Below are positions 1 through 9,837 of a DNA stretch of 64,000 nt, piece after piece. A model generated the notes under the pieces. It had not been told where the DNA came from and searched no databases. It worked only from the letters and a program-made list of their open reading frames with translations. The translations under genes and the position numbers were made by a program. The stretch is taken from positions 133,529,926 through 133,593,925 of the forward strand of contig OW121854.1 of assembly GCA_933228895.1 (NCBI GenBank). The letters run 5' to 3'. Every line of letters begins with the position of its first letter. Position 1 is the first letter of the stretch. This DNA comes from Platycnemis pennipes (lineage: Eukaryota > Arthropoda > Insecta > Odonata > Platycnemididae).

Positions 1-1153
1 TTCGCTACATATCAAAGATACGTCTAAAGAAGTTTCTGTTATTAAAATAATCGAAATGTATATTTTCAATTTTTAGTAAATTGTCAAAGTGCCGCCCCTT
101 TAATTTTTGCCGCTATAGGCTGCAGCCTTTTCAGCCTATTTAGAAATCTGGCCCTGACCACACCATGTTTTGTCCCTTTCATCGATTGGTAATAAAATAA
201 TGAGACCTTATATATTGTAAGAAAAAAGACCTTGAAAATCAGCTATTTTATACGTGGTTATACGGCAGAGCATGGCCCTTGCAATGAAATTTGCAGATTA
301 ATTATATAAAGAGAAATGTCGTTTTGACGAAAAACTAATATGAGATGCGCAATTATATGCATAATTTAGCATAGTAAAAAAGTGCTCACCTTACTGCAGT
401 TGTTTAATTGATATTAATAAATGTTTGCTCGAATAAAAGCAGAAAAGTTTTAGATAATGAAAGTGGCGTTACAGTATGTTGTTATCATCGGCAACGGTAA
501 TTGTGACGAAACGTGCTTACTACCGTATTTACTAAGTTGATTAAGGGTTACCTTACCAAGGTCCTCCTTATATTTTTTACGTAATTTATGTATTTCATTG
601 GATTTTTTGCTAGTTGTAATTGTTACCAATGCTTCCAAATGGTAGCTGCGTCATTGCTGCCAAACAGTATTCGAAAATATCAACATTGATATAATTCAAA
701 ACGGAGGGTTTTATTTGCAAGGGAATAGTTAAAAACTAAGCAAGAAAATATTTAACCTATTTTTAGAACACGTTGTAGCGGGATTGATCATGTATCCTCA
801 TTTTATAAATTAAACGTGGCAAAAACACGTCAGTCAAGTTCCGAAGTCAAAATGAGTTAAAAGAGCTTGTAAAAAATAGAATGCAAATACAACGCGCATA
901 TCCATACAATTATTGTATGTGCTTTATCACCCTATAGACGATTTTCCATATAGGTGAGTTCTGGATCGGTATTTATTCAATTAATAACATAGATCTTTTA
1001 CGGTATTTTGAAACGCGGAGTCACGGTGGAACCTCCTTATTCGTCTCATCGCCCACTATACTTGGGCGATAATGGGGTATACCAGAGCATGTGGTCAACG
1101 GGGAACATTTAAAATCCGTCAACTCATTTAAACGCAAAATATCGGCTGAGCAC
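1..1153. other. No recognised gene
   Basis: AT-rich sequence with only short open frames and no motif I recognise. A GC-richer patch around 1015-1110 has no clear structure. Confidence 0.5.
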
Positions 1154-1275
1154 CGTCGTTCTGCAATTTAGAATTTCCTCAAAAAGTCAAATTTAAAACC
1201 TTTATCCTGAGTGTATAAGACTTGAGATTTGAAGTTTCCCCGGTGGCCAGTCTCTAGTAGACGTTCTGGGTATAT
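1154..1275 (-). pseudogene. Penelope-like element endonuclease C-terminus, relic
   Basis: On the minus strand the broken reading frame gives TGHRGNF followed by a segment ending DKGFKFDFLRKF. This matches, position by position, the end of the GIY-YIG-type endonuclease at 50380-50742 (TGHHGNF ... DKGFKVDFFENF). In Penelope-like elements this region closes the endonuclease domain behind the reverse transcriptase. Only about 35 codons survive and a stop follows at once, so this is a dead fragment. The match is seen directly; the family name comes from the better copy elsewhere in the window. Confidence 0.5.
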
Positions 1276-1318
1276 TGACGTCTCATCACAGTATCTATTT
1301 TTATCTTTTTTCAAATAG

Positions 1319-1442
1319 TGAAGTTTAGATCAGTATATTAATACTAATCCTTTTTGATGCATGATATGTAGTGCATATTTGGTGGGAATTCACCCCCTGC
1401 ACCTTTATGGTGGCTTACAGGGCATTATGTAGATGTAGATGC
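1319..1442 (+). mobile_element. CR1/L2-group retrotransposon 3' end fragment
   Basis: A 5'-truncated copy consisting only of 3' UTR. It carries the recurrent tail seen many times here: CACCCCCTGC, then GGTGGCTTACAGGG, then GTAGATGTAGATG. The upstream part (GATGCATGATATGTAGTGCA) matches the 3' UTR at 46840-46860 and 47605-47620, which follow recognisable RT coding sequence. Confidence 0.7.
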
Positions 1443-1999
1443 ACAGATCTTGTCGCAATCGCTCCCATTGGCAAAGTCAGCTGTGTCCCCCATTGCCATG
1501 GGGTGAAGTAGCTTCGCGGGCTCAGTTGTGATTGGACGAAGTGGATGACGTAAGAGGTCGCATGCAGTCCCTATTCTCCGAAAGGGTTAAAAACATCTTT
1601 TTTCCGCTTGTAACTTTAGAACTTATTGATGGATCGAAAAACGGAAAAATACGGGTTTTTTTATTTTGCAAATTCTACGACATTCTGAAATTTAAAACAT
1701 ACTACCTGAAGGTCCCTTTGAAATTCAACGGTAGTGAGAATAGTCAAATGTATGAATAATATTAAGATTTTAGCATTTATTGCAAAGGACGATTCCTAAC
1801 TTGGAATATGGAGCTATCTCTCGCTCCAACTGTAAATAAATCACCGGAAATACATAAATACTATCAGTATTCAAACCATTACCTTTACAAAAATGGGAAT
1901 GCTGTTCCAATTTTCTAGCTGAAGGTGCCCATTCATATTCAGCTGGAGGGACAAATATAATAACTAACCGACTATTAAGGCATTTTAACATTAGCAAAT
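1443..1999. other. No recognised gene
   Basis: Mixed sequence with two short open frames of about 75 codons on opposite strands. Neither has a recognisable domain. Confidence 0.4.
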
Positions 2000-2066
2000 G
2001 TATGGTGAATATTCACCCCCTGCCACGCACCTTTATGGTGCCTTGCAGGACACAATGTAGATGCAG
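2000..2066 (+). mobile_element. CR1/L2-group 3' tail fragment
   Basis: Minimal copy of the shared 3' tail: TTCACCCCCTGCCACGCACC, then CTTGCAGGACA and ATGTAGATGCAG. Essentially only the terminal stem-loop and the start of the GTAGAT repeat remain. Confidence 0.65.
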
Positions 2067-2348
2067 ACTTCAAGGCTGAAAGATAACTTCACATCAAGAA
2101 CTAGAGTGGTTTAGGGGAAAAAAATAGGAACGAAAGCAACTTACAAAAGAAACACTTACTGAACGTATCAGGAAAAAAACTGCCTCATTGAACCGCTTTT
2201 AAAATAAAGTGCTAAGCAAAATTTTTAGAGGAGAGCCCAAAATAATTATCGTTTCATGTTAGAAAAGACACTTCGGGAATCAAAGAGCCATAGCAGAAGA
2301 GGGATCCTTCCTGCACGAAGACAGCTAGGCATCGCATCTTCAAAACCA

Positions 2349-2870
2349 TGGGCGGAATTCTGTAACTTTAGGCGTCTCGTTTTGGAGAAAGAGTTCTCGC
2401 CCAAAATTGTCTCTGGTCGGAATTCTGTAACTGGGCATCGGCGAAAACTTTCTCCGAACCGGATGGGAGACAACTCACGTTTTGAAACATTTTTAAGGCG
2501 ATGCTGACGAACTTCTGACTGAACTGACGAAGGACCAATGTAAAGCCTCGTATCAAAAATTCAAGGTGGCTACAGCTGTGTTGCTTCGGTAATTAAGTAA
2601 ACAAAGCTTTAGACAAGAAGCAATGGAGCTCAAGGAGGTTGTGCGAGTATTTTTTCGATACTTTTTTTCGATAATACTTGTGTGATATCGTGAACATGTG
2701 TGCATTTAAAGCCAGCGGCATCAAGTTTCCGTCGTTTGCCTCCAAATTTCGATTGCTATCTAAGAAATGATAGATATTTACTTTCCATCCCTTGTTTATA
2801 ATTATTATTAATGCGGAGAATGAAGGCTAGTTTATCGGAATGAGGTACAAATCTAAAGAACTTGCGTCGT
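2349..2870 (+). repeat. Dispersed repeat family, copy 1 (partner at 63376-63890)
   Basis: About 520 bp is shared in the same orientation with the right end of the window. Both copies begin with CTGTAACTTTAGGCG, continue through GGAGAAAGAGTTCTCGCCCA, CCGGATGGGAGA and GCATTTAAAGCCAGCGGCAT, and end near AATGCGGAGAATGAA. The partner's left edge reads CAGGGGGGTAAGTCTGTAAC, which resembles a DNA-transposon terminus. There is no coding sequence. I infer a non-autonomous DNA element or MITE; superfamily not determined. Confidence 0.7.
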
Positions 2871-2959
2871 AACTATGATTTATTTTTATCGGACATTCAG
2901 CAAAATACATTGCAATAGTCTTAGTCAAGAAAAACAACACAAACCTCAATATCAGAAGG

Positions 2960-3300
2960 AGATGTCAAAATTTTTACCTTCAGTAAATTCATTTAGGGAT
3001 TAAAAGTGCAATTTTAAAACATTAAACCTGATCCTGATTGCCCTTTTTTGCAGAATAAATATATCTTTGGAGGCTGGGGCATGACCCAATAATTGGATTC
3101 CGTACTTTAAAGGCCAGTGGAGTAAGGGAAAGTAGTTTCTTCGCAGGTAATCCTGAGAAATCTGAGTTTTTTTATTTATGGAGCATGTAAGTAGCTTTCG
3201 ATAATTTAGTATAAAGTTTTGAGATGTGAGGACCCCACTGTAATTTACTATCTTAATTAAAACCAAGCAACTGTAAGTTGTCACAATGAATTAGCAATGT
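2960..3300 (-). pseudogene. Non-LTR retrotransposon RT C-terminal relic
   Basis: Translated on the minus strand, one frame gives GPHISKLYTKLSKATYMLHK and another gives LKYGIQLLGHA followed by ILQKRAIRI. Together they form the typical end of a LINE reverse transcriptase: the 'W..HI..L...L....Y.L' block, then the 'YG...WG......I..LQK.A.RI' block. The two halves are in different frames, so the copy carries a frameshift. No endonuclease or catalytic YADD block is present. Clade cannot be assigned from this little sequence. Confidence 0.6.
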
Positions 3301-4017
3301 ACAAAATGAAACGGTTGCCACCTGAGATTTGTCCTTATTAAGAACAAAACTATTTGCTAAGAACCACTTTGATGCTCTACCCATAACTGCACTGAGACAT
3401 TAAATATAACAGTTGGGTGTAAGAATCTGCTTATAATTACGGAAAACCATACGTAGTGATAGGTATATCTAGTCTTTTCTATCCTAGTATTCTATCCTAG
3501 CTATAATATACAATTGAAAATTCCAATTTTCTGAGCTGAGTCGGCCTAATTCATCGGCACCCGGGAAGATGTCATTGACGTAAGAGTCATCACGGAGGCA
3601 AGCAGCTCCGAGTGGGAAACCATGGCCTTCATCCTCTGCTATCTGTTAAGTGTACGCATCGCTCATAACGGTGCGTAGGCGGTACCATATGTGACCGTTG
3701 TCAACGGTACTCGTTGACGGTATTCGTTGCAGGTCCTGATCAGTAGCATGTAGGCTTTGATTATATCGGCAGTGAACACGAATCGGTGACACCGCCATTT
3801 GGTCAGCACGAGACCGAGGTCCCTTTGCAGAGGAGGTCCTGCCAGCAGAAAATCATTCAGGCGATATTGCTTATGAGTGCGACGAGACGTATCAAATACC
3901 ACACAAAGTTTCGGAGAGGAGTCTTGAATAACAGCATGGTGAGGCCCGCTCGACCTGAGTGTCTGGAACAGAAACTCTTTCCATGTGCCCCAGTTCTTTA
4001 TATACCTTCATGAACTC
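3301..4017. other. No recognised gene
   Basis: I see no supported feature between the LINE relic and the Jockey element. Sequence from about 3540 is GC-richer. The segment 3540-4017 would be the original left flank of the Jockey insertion. Confidence 0.4.
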
Positions 4018-4126
4018 TCGATAGGGGTGTGCGAGCTCGGGCTCTCAAATGAATCGTCGCTCAGTGTACGCAAGTGTGTACGCCAGTCGCCTCTGCGGTT
4101 AACGGGATGTCCGATGCGATACGAAG
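4018..4126 (+). repeat. 109-bp direct repeat, left copy (putative target-site duplication)
   Basis: Positions 4018-4126 and 9301-9409 are the same 109 bp with two substitutions (ATGA/ATGT and GGTT/GGTC). They lie immediately outside the Jockey element on both sides. Sequences outside the repeats differ completely. The simplest reading is a very long target-site duplication made at insertion. Confidence 0.75.
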
Positions 4127-4271
4127 GCTCCGTTCCAGCAACGATGGCACAAACCAAGCAGTGAACTGGAGAGTATCCTGTTGAAACTTGTCTAGTTGTA
4201 CGGAACTTTTTTGTTTATAGGCGTAACGGCACGATTTTCTGCGCTCTCTCCACGGAAACGTCGCGTCATCA

Positions 4272-4333
4272 TCGTGGGACAACGTGGGACAACGAGGGAC
4301 CACATCGTGGGACATCGTGGGACGCCGTGGGAT
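4272..4333 (+). repeat. Short minisatellite in the Jockey 5' UTR
   Basis: Repeats of CGTGGGACAA / CATCGTGGGA with a period of about 10-12 bp, five to six imperfect copies. It lies inside the presumed 5' UTR, where some LINEs carry tandem promoter repeats; a promoter role here is only inference. Confidence 0.6.
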
Positions 4334-4665
4334 CAGCAACGATCACCACTGTTGAAGACGAAGGGAAGCTTGCATCTAGCTAATTAGCCGTCGTTTCCTC
4401 TTCATAATATCAGGCCCTTATTGAGGCCATCCCGGCCCTTATCAAGGCCAATTGTTTAATCCTCCACTAACAGAGGACAGGCTAGAACACGTTGGCCCAG
4501 GGCTCCTGAGGAGGTTGGCTAACCAAGCACCAACTGATCATCCTCGGGAGGCGCCTGCTGCCACAAAGGCCCAGGTTGTCTCGGGCGGCGTGTAGGGGCA
4601 CGTCCGTCCGGGTCCCCTCGCTAGGACCCAATTGTCCACCAAACATAAACAATCACTAAGCAACA

Positions 4666-5232
4666 ATGACCAATACAAAGAAGAAAAAGGGAGGTAAATC
4701 GAATAGCCCACAGGCCGTTGACAATAGAGTTGTCAAGATTATTCAGACAGCTAAAAAGAACCTAAAAATTGTAGAAGAAGCAGAGGAACTAACCTACACC
4801 CTACCTACCTCCCAAACCTCCAGTCCAACTGTTATCCCGGAGACACAACTATCTCCTAGCATTTCATATGCAGAATCAGACACATCTAATGAATATCAGT
4901 TGGAAGAGTTGAACAACATAGAATCGGAAAGGCCCCTTTCAAGACGAACTGAATCTGAAATTTGCTGCAGTGTAACAAGACAGGGAACAATGCGATTCTC
5001 CAACTTACAAGCAGGAACTCAACTGGAACGCAAGGGAGAGGACAAAATCGAACATACCCAAGCAGGCCCAAGGGACCCGAGGACCTTCTCAAGACCAAAT
5101 GCTACAAGGCCCTTATCAAGTCCAACTGAACTCGGATCCCAACAAAGCACATCAGAAAACACCCAATCAATAACTCAAAGGCCTTCATCAATCGAGAAAG
5201 AACCGGAACTAATAGAATTTACCGATGAATAA
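4666..5232 (+). CDS. Jockey ORF1, N-terminal part (188 codons, ends at an in-frame TAA)
   Basis: Opens with ATG and a lysine-rich start (MTNTKKKKGGKSN). It continues as a low-complexity Ser/Thr/Gln/Glu-rich segment with no recognised domain. It ends at TAA 5230-5232, but the same frame stays open through the next 48 bases to the ATG at 5281 and on to 6498. The two pieces therefore total 611 codons with one internal stop. Jockey-type ORF1 proteins are commonly about 550-600 residues, so the likeliest history is one ORF1 with a recent nonsense change. A separate upstream ORF or stop-codon readthrough are alternatives. As part of ORF1 this would be the disordered, basic N-terminus of the RNA-binding protein. 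Confidence 0.6.
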   Translation: MTNTKKKKGGKSNSPQAVDNRVVKIIQTAKKNLKIVEEAEELTYTLPTSQTSSPTVIPETQLSPSISYAESDTSNEYQLEELNNIESERPLSRRTESEICCSVTRQGTMRFSNLQAGTQLERKGEDKIEHTQAGPRDPRTFSRPNATRPLSSPTELGSQQSTSENTQSITQRPSSIEKEPELIEFTDE

Positions 5233-5280
5233 ATTCAAAACATCTTCAGCATCAACAACCAAGACGTTAGGCCATTCACA

Positions 5281-6498
5281 ATGCCGAAGAAAACGGCTAA
5301 ACTAAACCACTCAACTCAAGATCCAGAGTTCCTAAGAGCATCCCCAAACAGGTTTCAGCCCATAGCTGAACTAGACCACACAACAACTGTCACAAACTCA
5401 TCAGGAGCAACAAGAAAGGCGGCAGTACCGCCTATCTTTCTAAAAGGAAATTCCCAATGGAAATCAAAATACGCCACCCTGAGCGCATTATGCACCTTCC
5501 CCCCAATAGCGGCCATGATTGGCCAAGACATATCGCTTAAGTGCCAATCGTCAAACGACTTCAGAGCAATCACTAAGCACCTAAGAGAAAAAAACATCGA
5601 ACATTATACCTATCAGCTGGCAGAGGATAAGAAGATATACCTAGTCGTAAGAGGTCTACCAAGCGACACAAACACCAATGATATCATGGAGGATCTTGAA
5701 CGGAAGGGGTTGAACGTGACAAAGTGTATAAAATTATACACGACAAGACTGACAAAAAGCCAGCAGCAAGCAAGAGAAAAGGCACTGCAAGAAGACCCAA
5801 CGGTGACATTTCCACCAGCGGAAAAACGAGCAATGCCGCTATTCCAACTGGAGGTCAATAATGCTAAAACTGCAAACAGCATAAAAAATCTCAGCAATCT
5901 ATGCGATCTTTCAATCAAAATTGAAGACTTTAAACCACCAATGGGTCCCCCTCAGTGTAGCAGGTGCCAGCAATTTGGCCACACATATAAGGGATGCGGC
6001 ATGATCTACACATGTGTCAAATGTGCAGGGCATCACGGCCCAGGCAAATGTCAACTAAACAAGGTTGATATTGTAAAATGCGCCAACTGCCAGGGTCAGC
6101 ACACCGCAAATTATAAAGGATGTCCTGCCTACATAAAATATACAGAAAAGGTAAAAGGAGTCGGTTCCCGAGGACAAACCACAAATCAGAACCCTACTCC
6201 TCCTAACCAAAATCCACAAATCCAAAATCCACCAGTCCTAACCTCCGCATCCTTCCCTCCTCTCATTAATCCCACAACCAACATTCCAACAGAAGTACCA
6301 GAATCTACTTTCTCATTATCCTCTTTCCTTACAAACCTGTTCGATCCCGACAAACTAAGTACCTTTATTGAATCCCTCATACCCAAACTTAAATCCATAT
6401 TCTGTAAAATCCTTTTCCCACCACCCAACAAAACTCGACTAGAAATACTCAAGGAGGAGATGTTAGCCATTCTTCTAAACTTCTGCAATGCCCCATAA
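5281..6498 (+). CDS. Jockey ORF1 (gag-like) protein, zinc-knuckle part
   Basis: A 405-codon frame starting at ATG 5281, though the true N-terminus may be at 4666 (see that entry). Residues about 110-215 hold an RRM-like/PRE_C2HC-type region (VVRGLPSDTNTNDIMEDL, then PPAEKRAMPLFQLEV). Residues about 226-285 hold three cysteine-histidine knuckles: CSRCQQFGHTYKGC, CVKCAGHHGPGKC and CANCQGQHTANYKGC. A Pro/Asn-rich tail follows. The family role is to coat element RNA and deliver it with ORF2 to the nucleus or chromosome. The stop codon overlaps the ORF2 start by 11 bases (ATGCCCCATAA at 6488-6498). That arrangement fits translation of ORF2 by termination-reinitiation. Confidence 0.8.
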   Translation: MPKKTAKLNHSTQDPEFLRASPNRFQPIAELDHTTTVTNSSGATRKAAVPPIFLKGNSQWKSKYATLSALCTFPPIAAMIGQDISLKCQSSNDFRAITKHLREKNIEHYTYQLAEDKKIYLVVRGLPSDTNTNDIMEDLERKGLNVTKCIKLYTTRLTKSQQQAREKALQEDPTVTFPPAEKRAMPLFQLEVNNAKTANSIKNLSNLCDLSIKIEDFKPPMGPPQCSRCQQFGHTYKGCGMIYTCVKCAGHHGPGKCQLNKVDIVKCANCQGQHTANYKGCPAYIKYTEKVKGVGSRGQTTNQNPTPPNQNPQIQNPPVLTSASFPPLINPTTNIPTEVPESTFSLSSFLTNLFDPDKLSTFIESLIPKLKSIFCKILFPPPNKTRLEILKEEMLAILLNFCNAP

Positions 6499-9169
6499 CT
6501 CCTCACCCAGAAACCAACTAAAAATTATCTCCTGGAACGTTCAATCAGCAGTATCAAATTATCCAGAAATCCTTCACCTCCTATCCGCTGAATCCCCAGA
6601 CATCCTTCTCCTTCAAGAAACCTCCCTAAATCCCTGCAGAAAAATAGAGGTCCCGGGATACCGACTCCACAGAGAAGACCGTAATTCCAGAGGAGGCGGT
6701 GTAGCAGTAGCAGTTAAGCACAAAATCAAACACCATAGATTGACGAAGCCGAATACTGAAAAAATGGAGCTTGCCGGAATACAATTGGAGACTTCTTCCG
6801 GAAAACTGAACGTCTGGGCAGCATACCACACTCCGTCCAGGAAATACTCTACACGAGATCTAAATCTCCTCATGGATCTAGCCAGTCAACCGGCAACCCT
6901 GCTAGCAGGAGACTTCAATGCGAAGAATATATATTGGGGCTGTGGCGCAACGAACAGCAGGGGAAAGCAACTAAGTGAGGCACTACCAGGGAGGCCTATC
7001 AACCTTCTCATACCATCTTCAGCCACCCACTTCAACAGAAAACCGCCATTCAAACATGACATCCTAGACACTGGTATCCTCTCATCCGACATCCCTCTTT
7101 CTAACATCCTCACCCTGCAATCCTCAGCCTCAGATCATGCACCAGTATCCTTTTCCTTTGACCTCTTCCCGACCAATAATTCAGTTATTAACTGGGACCT
7201 CTTCACTCTCCACGCCGCTTCACACCTTCCACATATACCCAAACTAAAGTTAAAAACTCCGGAGGATATAGATAAAGCAATAGACCTCATTACCAATACC
7301 ATAACCTTTACCATTTCCTCGTCCAAAAAACAGATCCAACACAATACCCCTTCCTCTCACTTCATCCCATCAGAAATACTGGCTTTAATCAAGGAAAGGA
7401 ACCGTGCCAGACGCATGTTTCAGAGAACAAGAAACCAGCTTTTCGCAGAGGACTACGGGAACTTGAGGCTTAGAGTGAAAAATAAGTTAAAAATTCACCA
7501 CGCGTCATCAATACTAACAGTAATCAATAAGGAACAAGAAAGTCAGCATTGCAACCCATGGAAAATAATCAAAAATCTACGCAAAAAACCGGCAGCAATG
7601 GCATCCCTCAGGACCGAAGGAGGAACCATTACAGAAGTCAACGACAAATTAGAAGACTTTGCCCAGCAGCTAGCCCAAACCTTCTCCAACACCCACTCCT
7701 CTCCTGTAAACAAACCTGTAACAGATTCCATAAAAATCCTAAAAATGACCCCTACCTCTGAACACCTTCCTGTTACACCACAAGAAATCGAAAACCTCAT
7801 AAAAAACCTAAATCCCAAAAAAGCTCCCGGCCACGACCACATTACCAATAAAATCCTTAAAAATCTCCCTTCCGGTTACCATCTCCTACTTAGCCAAATT
7901 TTCAACTCCTGCCTCACCTTATCCTATTTCCCAAAGACCTGGAAAAATGCCCAAATAATCATGATTCCCAAACCAGGCAAACCTTCAGCAGACCCAAACT
8001 CATACCGACCTATCAGCCTCCTACCTTCCCTGGGCAAGCTGCTGGAAAGGGTAATACTGTACAGACTAAACATAGCAATTATGGACTCCTCATTGCTGCA
8101 ACCATACCAAAATGGTTTCCGTCAAAAACATAGCACTTCACATCAACTGACAAGAATTGCTGAAGATGTATCAACTGCTTTCAACAATAAGAAGACAACT
8201 CTGGCAATTTTCCTCGACCTGGAAAAAGCTTTTGACTTCGTCTGGCACGAGGGACTGATACATAAGCTCTGCCACATGAACCTCCCAAACTATATTACCA
8301 AAATTATCACATCATTCCTAGATTCCAGATCCTTTCAAGTAATACACCAGTCTTCCGCTACAGCCAAATCCCCTATATTCTCCGGAGTTCCCCAGGGTTC
8401 CATCCTCTCCCCAACCCTTTTCAACCTCTTCACTTCAGATTTTCCTACCTCAAACCATCATCAGTTATATCAATACGCAGACGACCTGGTAGTGTCTGTA
8501 GAGTCTTTCACACCGATCTACGCCTCAAGAAAAATGAAAAACATCATACAAGATTTGGAAACCTGGACGGATACGTGGAAAATGCCCATTAACACGAAAA
8601 AGACCACCTGCTTAATCTTCAACAAAAGAAAAAAATTAAAAGCGGCTAAACCTTTAAAAATAAAAGGAAGAATAATTAAACAGGCAAGAGAAACAAAACA
8701 CCTAGGTATTACTATCGACAATGATCTCAATTTCCGCCAAAATACCAATAATTTCATACAAAAGGCCAATGCCTGCTACTCTGCATTAAAAAAAATATAC
8801 GGTAGAAGCTCTCCTCTAAATCTAAAACAAAAGCTCCAAGTATACAGCGCCACATGTGAAGCAATTCTCACGTACGCCTGTCCGGCCTGGGCATTTAGTA
8901 ACAATAAAAATATCAAAAGACTTCGAATAGCTCAGTCAAGAATACTCCGAAGAATTTCAAAAGCTCCATGGTTTATGACCACTGCTCAACTACACAAGGA
9001 CCTGAAAATACCTCCGATCCAGCACACCATCCAGAAACTCTGCAATTCCTTCTCAACCAACCTACCTCTAACAGAAAACCCTCTCCTAGAAAACCTCTGG
9101 ACCTACACCCCCAATGATCCCTTCCCCAAACCCAAATCAATCATAACCAACCACCTAGATCCCCAATAA
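6488..9169 (+). CDS. Jockey ORF2: APE-type endonuclease and reverse transcriptase
   Basis: 893 codons, no internal stop. Residues about 10-225 form the APE-like endonuclease: IISWNVQSA (metal-binding Asn), LLQETSL (catalytic Glu), LAGDFNAKN (Asp/Asn) and SDHAPVSF (catalytic Asp-His). Residues about 400-720 form the RT: NSYRPISLLP, AIFLDLEKAFD, SGVPQGSILSP and the catalytic YQYADDLVV near residue 663. The C-terminal third carries LTYACPAWA and no RNase H, as expected for Jockey. The protein would nick the target and prime cDNA synthesis from it. All catalytic motifs I can check are present, so the frame looks capable of function. The start is set by the ATG overlapping the ORF1 stop. Confidence 0.88.
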   Translation: MPHNSSPRNQLKIISWNVQSAVSNYPEILHLLSAESPDILLLQETSLNPCRKIEVPGYRLHREDRNSRGGGVAVAVKHKIKHHRLTKPNTEKMELAGIQLETSSGKLNVWAAYHTPSRKYSTRDLNLLMDLASQPATLLAGDFNAKNIYWGCGATNSRGKQLSEALPGRPINLLIPSSATHFNRKPPFKHDILDTGILSSDIPLSNILTLQSSASDHAPVSFSFDLFPTNNSVINWDLFTLHAASHLPHIPKLKLKTPEDIDKAIDLITNTITFTISSSKKQIQHNTPSSHFIPSEILALIKERNRARRMFQRTRNQLFAEDYGNLRLRVKNKLKIHHASSILTVINKEQESQHCNPWKIIKNLRKKPAAMASLRTEGGTITEVNDKLEDFAQQLAQTFSNTHSSPVNKPVTDSIKILKMTPTSEHLPVTPQEIENLIKNLNPKKAPGHDHITNKILKNLPSGYHLLLSQIFNSCLTLSYFPKTWKNAQIIMIPKPGKPSADPNSYRPISLLPSLGKLLERVILYRLNIAIMDSSLLQPYQNGFRQKHSTSHQLTRIAEDVSTAFNNKKTTLAIFLDLEKAFDFVWHEGLIHKLCHMNLPNYITKIITSFLDSRSFQVIHQSSATAKSPIFSGVPQGSILSPTLFNLFTSDFPTSNHHQLYQYADDLVVSVESFTPIYASRKMKNIIQDLETWTDTWKMPINTKKTTCLIFNKRKKLKAAKPLKIKGRIIKQARETKHLGITIDNDLNFRQNTNNFIQKANACYSALKKIYGRSSPLNLKQKLQVYSATCEAILTYACPAWAFSNNKNIKRLRIAQSRILRRISKAPWFMTTAQLHKDLKIPPIQHTIQKLCNSFSTNLPLTENPLLENLWTYTPNDPFPKPKSIITNHLDPQ

Positions 9170-9230
9170 CCCCACTATAAACCCTTTCCAAATAACCAAT
9201 CCCTATCAGCGGCGAGAATTAGTCGGAAAA

Positions 9231-9264
9231 TAGGAGACCAACTTATACGAAAGTTGGTCTCCTA
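9231..9264 (+). other. Perfect 14-bp hairpin at the Jockey 3' end
   Basis: TAGGAGACCAACTT (9231-9244), a 6-base loop ATACGA, then AAGTTGGTCTCCTA (9251-9264). It lies 36 bp before the right 109-bp repeat. No A-rich tail follows. It is a candidate recognition structure for the element's own RT. Confidence 0.8.
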
Positions 9265-9300
9265 CACTGTTGGAAACCTGGACACAAAAACTGGATCGGA

Positions 9301-9409
9301 TCGATAGGGGTGTGCGAGCTCGGGCTCTCAAATGTATCGTCGCTCAGTGTACGCAAGTGTGTACGCCAGTCGCCTCTGCGGTCAACGGGATGTCCGATGC
9401 GATACGAAG
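9301..9409 (+). repeat. 109-bp direct repeat, right copy
   Basis: Matches 4018-4126 with two substitutions and abuts the Jockey 3' end. The sequence beyond 9409 does not resemble the sequence just inside the element's 5' end, so the repeat has sharp limits. Confidence 0.75.
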
Positions 9410-9837
9410 TCGGGCGATGTATTTGACGTGAATGATCAGAGGGTGTCGGGGGAGGGGGAAGGGAGGGAGGGGAGGGGGCCCTTCCCCTCTCCCCCTGGGT
9501 GTCCTCCTCAAATGAATCCCTTCTTTTGTTTTTCCGACATTCGAGTCTCAAACCGACCCCTCTCCGCCCCCCTTCTCCCCCCTCCCCCGTTGAAACGCGA
9601 CCTCCGAATGAAACAAAGACTCTCCTTCGGGCAACATCAGCTACACCTCGAAATCCGATCCCCTTGCTACTTTGCCCCCCACCTCCCCCTCTTTCAAACG
9701 AAACTAAATCGAGCCTTTCCTCGTGATCAGACTCCAATAGGCCTGCCTAGACCTCCATATCCTTTGAACCATCTAGCTGCATGTGGCAGTATTATCTAGC
9801 ATTGTCTCCATTAAATATCCTTACTGCATGTCAATAG
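9410..9837. other. Pyrimidine/purine-rich low-complexity stretch
   Basis: G-rich from 9445 to 9480 and C/T-rich from 9480 to 9740. Open frames here are proline-, glycine- and serine-rich artefacts of composition. I support no gene. Confidence 0.5.

Larger units (their letters stand above)
4127..9300 (+). mobile_element. Jockey-clade non-LTR retrotransposon, near full length
   Basis: A 5.17-kb element with a 5' UTR (4127-4665), an ORF1 region (4666-6498), an ORF2 with endonuclease and reverse transcriptase (6488-9169), and a short 3' UTR ending in a perfect hairpin instead of a poly(A) tail. Clade assignment rests on the three CCHC knuckles in ORF1, an APE-type endonuclease, the RT blocks KPGKPSADPNSYRPISLLP and SGVPQGSILSPTLF, YADD, and the C-terminal TYACPAWA block with no RNase H. 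These are Jockey-clade features from general family knowledge. ORF2 is unbroken and the flanking repeats differ at only 2 of 109 positions, so the insertion is probably young. Confidence 0.85.

Noticed and set aside
4018..9409. 109-bp repeats as LTRs
   Set aside because: The internal element is a two-ORF non-LTR type with APE endonuclease; the repeats lack TG...CA ends and polyadenylation features.
9243..9799. Open frames of 75-164 codons on both strands
   Set aside because: They follow purine/pyrimidine bias, are proline/glycine/serine-rich, and one runs through the 109-bp repeat and Jockey hairpin.
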